64,000 nt of DNA, from positions 119,997-183,996 of the forward strand of contig NZ_JAQZAK010000012.1 in the NCBI RefSeq assembly GCF_028737265.1, read 5' to 3'. The DNA is from Actinomycetospora callitridis. Its GTDB lineage: Bacteria > Actinomycetota > Actinomycetes > Mycobacteriales > Pseudonocardiaceae. Positions within the stretch are counted from its first letter, which is position 1. Each line of letters opens with the position of its first letter. A program made the position numbers and the translations under genes. Under the pieces are notes generated by a model. The model had not been told where the DNA came from, searched no databases, and was given only the letters and a program-made list of their open reading frames with translations. Of the stretch, positions 60,124 through 64,000 are shown one piece after another.

Positions 60124-60978
60124 CTAGTAGGCGTGGACGACGGCGGCCATGTCCTCGCTGCCGTGGCCGTCGGACGACGCGGCGGCGAGGCGGTCGCGCA
60201 CCGCGGTGGCCAGCGTGGTGTCCACGCCGGCCGCGCGCAGCGCCGCGGTGATCAGGTCGGTGTCCTTGATGACGCCGTCGAGCTCGAACGACGGCGTGTA
60301 GTCGCCGTCGATCATCGCCTTGCCCTTCAGCTGCACGTACGGCGCGTTCACCGCGCCGCCGTCGACGGCGTCGAGGAACTGCTGCGGGTCGACCCCCAGC
60401 CCGCGGGCGAGCGCGATCGACTGCGCGATGCCGTTGACCATGACGCCGATCCAGGCGTTGATGGCGAGCTTGAGCCTGCTGGCGTCGCCGATCGTCTCGC
60501 TCACCCACTGGGTGCGTGAGCCGATCGCGTCGAACACCGGCGCCACGGTGTCCCGCAGCGACGACGGACCCGAGGCCAGCACCACCAGCTGACCGTTCTC
60601 GGCGGGCGCCTTGGTGCCCAGCATCGGGGTGTCGAGGTAGTGCACGCCGGCGTCGCGCGCGAGCGCGGCGAGCCGGTCGGTGCCCTCGATGCCCACCGTG
60701 CTGGCCTGCACCCACACGGCGCCGTCGCGGAAGCGCGGCAGGACCGGCTCGATCGTCTGCGCCACGGCGTCGGTGTCGAAGAGCATCGTGATCACGACGT
60801 CGGCGTCGGCGACCGCGTCGGCCGCCGTCTCCGCCACCCGCGCACCGTCGTCGGCGAGGGGCTTCGCCTTCTCGGTGCTGCGGTTCCAGACCGTGACCTC
60901 GAGCCCCTCGCGGAGCAGGCTGCGGGTCATCCCCGCGCCCATGATCCCGGTGCCGAGTACTGCGACCGTGGTGCTCAT
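60124..60978 (-). CDS. NAD(P)-dependent beta-hydroxyacid dehydrogenase
   Basis: A 284-residue member of the 3-hydroxyisobutyrate dehydrogenase family. The N-terminal nucleotide loop is VAVLGTGIMGAGMTRSLL, with NRSTEKAKPL after it; the substrate motif is LDTPMLGTKAPAENGQL and the catalytic Lys lies in RLKLAINAWIG. Reduction of a semialdehyde or imine is possible, and substrate is not shown. ATG 60978 is the start. It follows the peroxidase-related gene by 9 bp on the same strand, so they are co-transcribed. Confidence 0.92.
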   Translation of the reverse strand: MSTTVAVLGTGIMGAGMTRSLLREGLEVTVWNRSTEKAKPLADDGARVAETAADAVADADVVITMLFDTDAVAQTIEPVLPRFRDGAVWVQASTVGIEGTDRLAALARDAGVHYLDTPMLGTKAPAENGQLVVLASGPSSLRDTVAPVFDAIGSRTQWVSETIGDASRLKLAINAWIGVMVNGIAQSIALARGLGVDPQQFLDAVDGGAVNAPYVQLKGKAMIDGDYTPSFELDGVIKDTDLITAALRAAGVDTTLATAVRDRLAAASSDGHGSEDMAAVVHAY

Positions 60979-60987
60979 GGACGCGGC

Positions 60988-61566
60988 CTACCCCCGTGGC
61001 TCGCGGCCCATGCCGAAGAACTCGGCGTTGGGGCGCAGCGCGGTGAGGTGCGCGAGACGGTTGGACATCGCGAACAGCGCGGTGATCGCCCCGATGTCCC
61101 AGATCTCCTCGTCGGACAGGCCGGCGTCACGGGCGTCGTCGAGGTCGTCCTCGCTGAGCGAGGCCGACTCGAGGGCCAGCGACAGCGCCAGGTCGACGAT
61201 CGCGCGCCGACGCGGGTCGAGATCCGCGCCGTAGGGGTTGATCCCGACGTGGTCGGCGAGCTCGGGCTCCTTGCTGCGGATGCGCAGGATCGCGCCGTGG
61301 GCGACCACGCAGTAGGTGCAGTGGTTGGCGCCGGACGTCGCGACGATCACCAGCTCGCGCTCGGCCTTCGACAGCGGGGACTCCCGCTCCATGAGCGCGT
61401 CGTGGTAATCGAGGAACGCCCGCAGCTCCGCCGGCCGGTGGCCGAGGGCGCGGAAGATGTTGGGCACGAACCCCGAGCGCTCGGCGATGGCGCCGACGCG
61501 CTCGCGGAGGTCGTCGGGGAGCTCGTCGAGCTCGACGACGGGGAAGCGGCTGACGGGATCGGTCAC
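60988..61566 (-). CDS. AhpD-like/peroxidase-related alkylhydroperoxidase
   Basis: A 192-residue protein of the carboxymuconolactone decarboxylase/AhpD fold, peroxidase-related type. The active site has the CxxC-x3-H motif in SGANHCTYCVVAHGAILR. The segments GFVPNIFRALGHRPAELRAFLDYHDALM and EEIWDIGAITALFAMSNRLAHLT are characteristic. It could reduce hydroperoxides using an adaptor. ATG 61566 is the start. Upstream partner of the dehydrogenase gene. Confidence 0.92.
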   Translation of the reverse strand: MTDPVSRFPVVELDELPDDLRERVGAIAERSGFVPNIFRALGHRPAELRAFLDYHDALMERESPLSKAERELVIVATSGANHCTYCVVAHGAILRIRSKEPELADHVGINPYGADLDPRRRAIVDLALSLALESASLSEDDLDDARDAGLSDEEIWDIGAITALFAMSNRLAHLTALRPNAEFFGMGREPRG

Positions 61567-61653
61567 GGGCGCGACCGTAGGTCCCCGCCGCCTCGGCGGC
61601 CAGTGTCAGCGGGGCTCGGGGTCCGGAGCGAGGGACGCCTCGGCTGCGTGTGA

Positions 61654-61678
61654 CGCAGCGAGGGTGACCCTCGCTGCG
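61654..61678 (-). terminator. Hairpin downstream of the lipoprotein gene
   Basis: An 11-bp stem, CGCAGCGAGGG and CCCTCGCTGCG, with the loop TGA, 12 bp beyond the stop of the leftward lipoprotein gene. It probably ends that transcript. Confidence 0.8.
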
Positions 61679-61689
61679 GCGGCGCTGCC

Positions 61690-62190
61690 TCAGCCCGGCG
61701 GGCGGAAGGTGATGCCGCAGCGCTGCTGGGTGACCTCCTGGATGCGGGTCACCGCGGGCTGGGCCTCGCGCTGGAGACGGTCGAGGGTCGCGCGGTCGAT
61801 GCGGGACGGGTCGCCGCCGGTGTCGGCGAGCGAGGCCAGCGCCTGGTCGGTCAGCGACTGCACCGTGCGCCAGTCGCCGGCGATCTCGGGCGGGGCGACG
61901 GCGACGAGGTCGGCGACCTGCTGGCGGGCGGCGGCCGAGGACGTCGGCACCCCGCCCTGGCCCGCGCCGGGTGCGGCCTGCTCGCCCTGCACGCGCGTGA
62001 CGGTGTCGCAGTAGGGGCGCACGGCGGGGTCCGGCGTCGCGGGTGCCGCGGAGGTCGCGGCGGCCGGCGGGGCCGCGCCGGGCTGCGGGGCGGCGCCGCC
62101 GCACGCGGCCGCACCGAGCACGAGCCCGATCCCGAGGACCGCGCCGGCACCGGTCCGCGCAGCCCTCCCGCGGCGTGTCCCAGCGCTCAC
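61690..62190 (-). CDS. Putative lipoprotein
   Basis: A 166-residue secreted lipoprotein of unknown function. The signal sequence GAGAVLGIGLVLGAAAC ends in a lipobox-like AAAC, and the mature part starts with a Pro/Ala/Thr-rich stretch. Two cysteines remain (YCDTV and QRCGITF), which may form a disulfide. The rest is helical (AARQQVADLVAVAPPEIAGDWRTVQSL). GTG 62190 is the start. Followed by its own hairpin terminator. Confidence 0.82.
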   Translation of the reverse strand: MSAGTRRGRAARTGAGAVLGIGLVLGAAACGGAAPQPGAAPPAAATSAAPATPDPAVRPYCDTVTRVQGEQAAPGAGQGGVPTSSAAARQQVADLVAVAPPEIAGDWRTVQSLTDQALASLADTGGDPSRIDRATLDRLQREAQPAVTRIQEVTQQRCGITFRPPG

Positions 62191-62363
62191 GCCTCGCCCC
62201 TCTCGTCCCGGTCGTCGTCCCGCCTCGCCCGCCCTGCTCGACGGCGCATGCTGGCAGGCCGCGCCGGTCCGGCGCGGACCGGGTGGTCGTCGGGCCCCTG
62301 CCGTCGGGTGTTGGCTGATCAGTGGTGCGGGGCACTCCCGGGCGCCGGGGCGGGCGTGTCACA

Positions 62364-62711
62364 GTGACGCCCGTGGAGGTCCCCGACGAACACCGCGCTC
62401 TCGTGCGGCAGTGGTGCGCCCGTCGCGTGCCCGAAGCGCAGCGGGACTCGCTGCGCATCTCGTACACCGAGCGCGCCGGCCGCATCACGATCTCGGTCCG
62501 GCGGGCGCCCGTGTTCCCCGAGCTGGGCACCAACTGGACCACCGAGCCCCTCGCCCAGCTGCGCCTGGTGCCCGACGAGGACCGCTGGATCCTGCTCTGG
62601 CCGGACTCCAGCGGACGCTGGCACCGCTACCCGGACGAGACGAAGGCCGGCTCGCCCGCGCCGCTGCTCGACATCATCGACGCCGATCCGACCGGCATCT
62701 TCTGGGGATGA
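62364..62711 (+). CDS. DUF3024 domain protein
   Basis: A 115-residue DUF3024 protein, function unknown. Hallmarks are the C-terminal RWILLWPDSSGRWHRYPDE and DIIDADPTGIFWG, and the central RAGRITISVRRAPVF. GTG 62364 is chosen; GTG 62373 is also possible, and no strong ribosome site is visible. Its TGA overlaps the ATG of the NUDIX gene (ATGA), so both are co-translated. Confidence 0.88.
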   Translation: MTPVEVPDEHRALVRQWCARRVPEAQRDSLRISYTERAGRITISVRRAPVFPELGTNWTTEPLAQLRLVPDEDRWILLWPDSSGRWHRYPDETKAGSPAPLLDIIDADPTGIFWG

Positions 62712-63325
62712 CGCCTCCCACCGCGGCCGAGGTGGCCGCGCGGGTCCGCGGCCACGACCGCGACGACCGGCGCGTCGCCGAGCGCCCCGACCTGCGCCGG
62801 GCGGCCGTTGCCGTCGTCGTCCTCGACGACCCGGAGCGCGGGCCGGGGGTGCTGCTGACCCGGCGCACCTCGAAGCTGCGCGACCACCCGGGTCAGTTCG
62901 CGCTGCCCGGCGGCTCGGTCGACCCCGGCGAGGACACGGTCACCGCAGCGCTCCGCGAGCTGGACGAGGAGCTCGGGCTCACCCTCGATCCCGACGCGGT
63001 CCTCGGGATGCTCGACGACTACCCGACCCGCTCCGGCTTCGTGATCACCCCGGTGGTGATGGCCGGGCCCGGCGCGGTCGCCGACCTCGTGCCCTCGCCG
63101 GACGAGGTCTCCGAGCTCTTCCACATCACGTTCGACGAGCTCGACGTCGAGCCGCGCTACCTGACGATCGAGGAATCGCCGCGCCCGGTGGTGCAGATGC
63201 CGCTCGTCGGCCACTACATCCACGCCCCCACCGGCGCCGTGCTGCTGCAGTTCCGCGAGGTCGCGCTGCACGGGCGGACCACGCGCGTCGACGGGCTCGA
63301 GCAGCCGGTGTTCGCCTGGCGCTGA
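62708..63325 (+). CDS. NUDIX hydrolase, CoA pyrophosphatase-like
   Basis: A 205-residue NUDIX protein of the CoA diphosphatase (NudL/UPF0035) group. The segment LLTRRTSKLRDHPGQFALPGG is the CoA-specific motif, and the NUDIX box GSVDPGEDTVTAALRELDEELG is complete. It would cleave coenzyme A to 4'-phosphopantetheine and adenosine bisphosphate. ATG 62708 overlaps the DUF3024 stop. The pair is a small operon that ends 107 bp before the asparagine synthetase. Confidence 0.92.
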   Translation: MTPPTAAEVAARVRGHDRDDRRVAERPDLRRAAVAVVVLDDPERGPGVLLTRRTSKLRDHPGQFALPGGSVDPGEDTVTAALRELDEELGLTLDPDAVLGMLDDYPTRSGFVITPVVMAGPGAVADLVPSPDEVSELFHITFDELDVEPRYLTIEESPRPVVQMPLVGHYIHAPTGAVLLQFREVALHGRTTRVDGLEQPVFAWR

Positions 63326-63432
63326 CGACCTTGACCGTTAAGGCCACGTGACGCGTGCCCCGATACGGCGTGTCGCGGCGTAGATCGTGGTTGTCTGGAC
63401 AACGACCCCGATACGAGGATGCGTGAGCACAC

Positions 63433-64000
63433 GTGTGCGGAATCGTCGCTGCCTACGGTTCGATCGATGCCGAGAAGTGCGAGCGGATGCTCGCTCGAAT
63501 CCACCACCGAGGGCCTGACGACACCGGCCGGATCCAGTTGGAGAACGCGTGGCTGGGCCACCAGCGTCTGTCGATCATGGACGTGACGGGTGGCAAGCAG
63601 CCGATCGCCGATGACACGGACTCGGCCTACGTGGTCGGCAACGGCGAGATCTACAACCACGAGGACATCCGGGACGTGCTCTCGGAGGTCCGGTTCGCCA
63701 CCGATTCGGACACCGAGTCGGCGTTCCGGCTGGTGCTGCGCGACGGCTCGGCGGCGCTGCACGAGGTGCGCGGGATGTTCGCGTTGGCGATGGCCCACAC
63801 CGACGGGCGCGGCGCGGTGGCGCGCGACCCGATCGGGATCAAGCCGCTGTACTGGGCGCGGCTGGGCGGGACGACGATCTTCGCCAGTGAGCTGCGCGCG
63901 TTCGACCCCGAGGACCAGCCCTACGTGGAGGCGTTCCCGCCCGGACACGTGTGGACCCCGGGCATCGCCGGGCACGACGTCGCCGAGGGCGCGATGGTCC
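63433..64000 (+). CDS. asnB: Asparagine synthase (glutamine-hydrolysing), partial
   Basis: The first 189 codons of a class B asparagine synthetase, running off the right edge. It begins VCGIVAAYG, so the second residue is the glutaminase (GATase II) nucleophilic Cys, followed by RIHHRGPDDTG, LGHQRLSIMDVTGG, NGEIYNHEDIR, TDTESAFRLVL-like FATDSDTESAFRLVL and ARDPIGIKPLYW. GTG 63433 is the start, since the Cys must be next to the initiator. Third positions at the 5' end are less GC-biased (GGA, GCT, GGT, GAT, CGA) than in most neighbours. Promoter words TTGTC-TG-GACAA (63391-63402) and CCCCGATACG repeats lie just upstream. Confidence 0.94.
   Translation, partial: MCGIVAAYGSIDAEKCERMLARIHHRGPDDTGRIQLENAWLGHQRLSIMDVTGGKQPIADDTDSAYVVGNGEIYNHEDIRDVLSEVRFATDSDTESAFRLVLRDGSAALHEVRGMFALAMAHTDGRGAVARDPIGIKPLYWARLGGTTIFASELRAFDPEDQPYVEAFPPGHVWTPGIAGHDVAEGAMV

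Noticed and set aside
63214..63975. 253-codon minus-strand frame at the right end
   Set aside because: It is antisense to a clear asparagine synthetase N-terminus with its Cys nucleophile.
1..64000. tRNA, rRNA, CRISPR array, insertion sequence or prophage
   Set aside because: No cloverleaf-like sequence, no regularly spaced repeats of CRISPR type, and no transposase, integrase or phage gene was found.

Overview
The window is very GC-rich, uses many GTG starts, has almost exclusively G or C at third codon positions, and shows a gene order typical of actinomycetes. Gene content (FadE5-type acyl-CoA dehydrogenase, actinobacterial inositol-phosphate synthase, DUF5318, PonA-like PBP, CslA/GlxA/GH6 set) suggests a member of the Pseudonocardiaceae or a close relative. 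This is an inference from family resemblance, not from a database search.

Region 1 (1-8.3 kb) is a leftward cell-envelope block: a NUDIX hydrolase, a DUF6049 membrane protein and MurJ with a very long proline-rich N-terminus, joined by 4-nt GTGA overlaps, followed by a separate pseudokinase gene that runs off the left edge. The CCA-adding enzyme is divergent from it. Region 2 (8.3-27.3 kb) holds conserved housekeeping genes: YqgE, DUF427, SdpI-like protein, leuS, inositol-3-phosphate synthase, a PadR regulator, DUF5318, a class A penicillin-binding protein, a GT87-type glycosyltransferase, and the rpsF-ssb-rpsR-rplI cluster followed by dnaB. The chromosomal origin probably lies not far to the left; a cluster of DnaA-box-like sequences sits just upstream of dnaB.

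Region 3 (27.3-45.6 kb) is mixed: an MFS pump, CutA, nucleotide-sugar or NAD(P)-binding enzymes, an aldo/keto reductase, a DoxX protein, a sugar-lactone oxidase homologue, a FUSC transporter, a FadE5 orthologue, DUF72, then a leftward four-gene group (AAA ATPase, GroES-like, VanW, DUF1206) in which the last three overlap by 4 nt. Region 4 (45.7-53.4 kb) is rich in lipid-type enzymes: a TetR regulator divergent from an SCP2 protein and an acyl-CoA dehydrogenase, a second acyl-CoA dehydrogenase, a cytochrome P450, an SRPBCC protein and a phosphoesterase. The same inverted repeat, TTAC-N6-GTAR, occurs twice in front of fadE5 and once between the TetR gene and the SCP2 gene, which suggests one regulon.

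Region 5 (53.8-60.0 kb) is the most distinctive block: a processive family 2 glycosyltransferase (CslA-like), a copper-radical oxidase (GlxA-like, with the expected Cys, Tyr and His ligands) and a GH6 glucanase. Together they look like a machine that makes, oxidises and trims a beta-glucan at the cell surface, as known from Streptomyces hyphal tips. Region 6 (60.1-64 kb) has small metabolic genes, a lipoprotein, a DUF3024 protein coupled to a CoA-type NUDIX hydrolase, and the 5' end of an asparagine synthetase. I found no tRNA, rRNA, CRISPR array, insertion sequence or prophage in the window.
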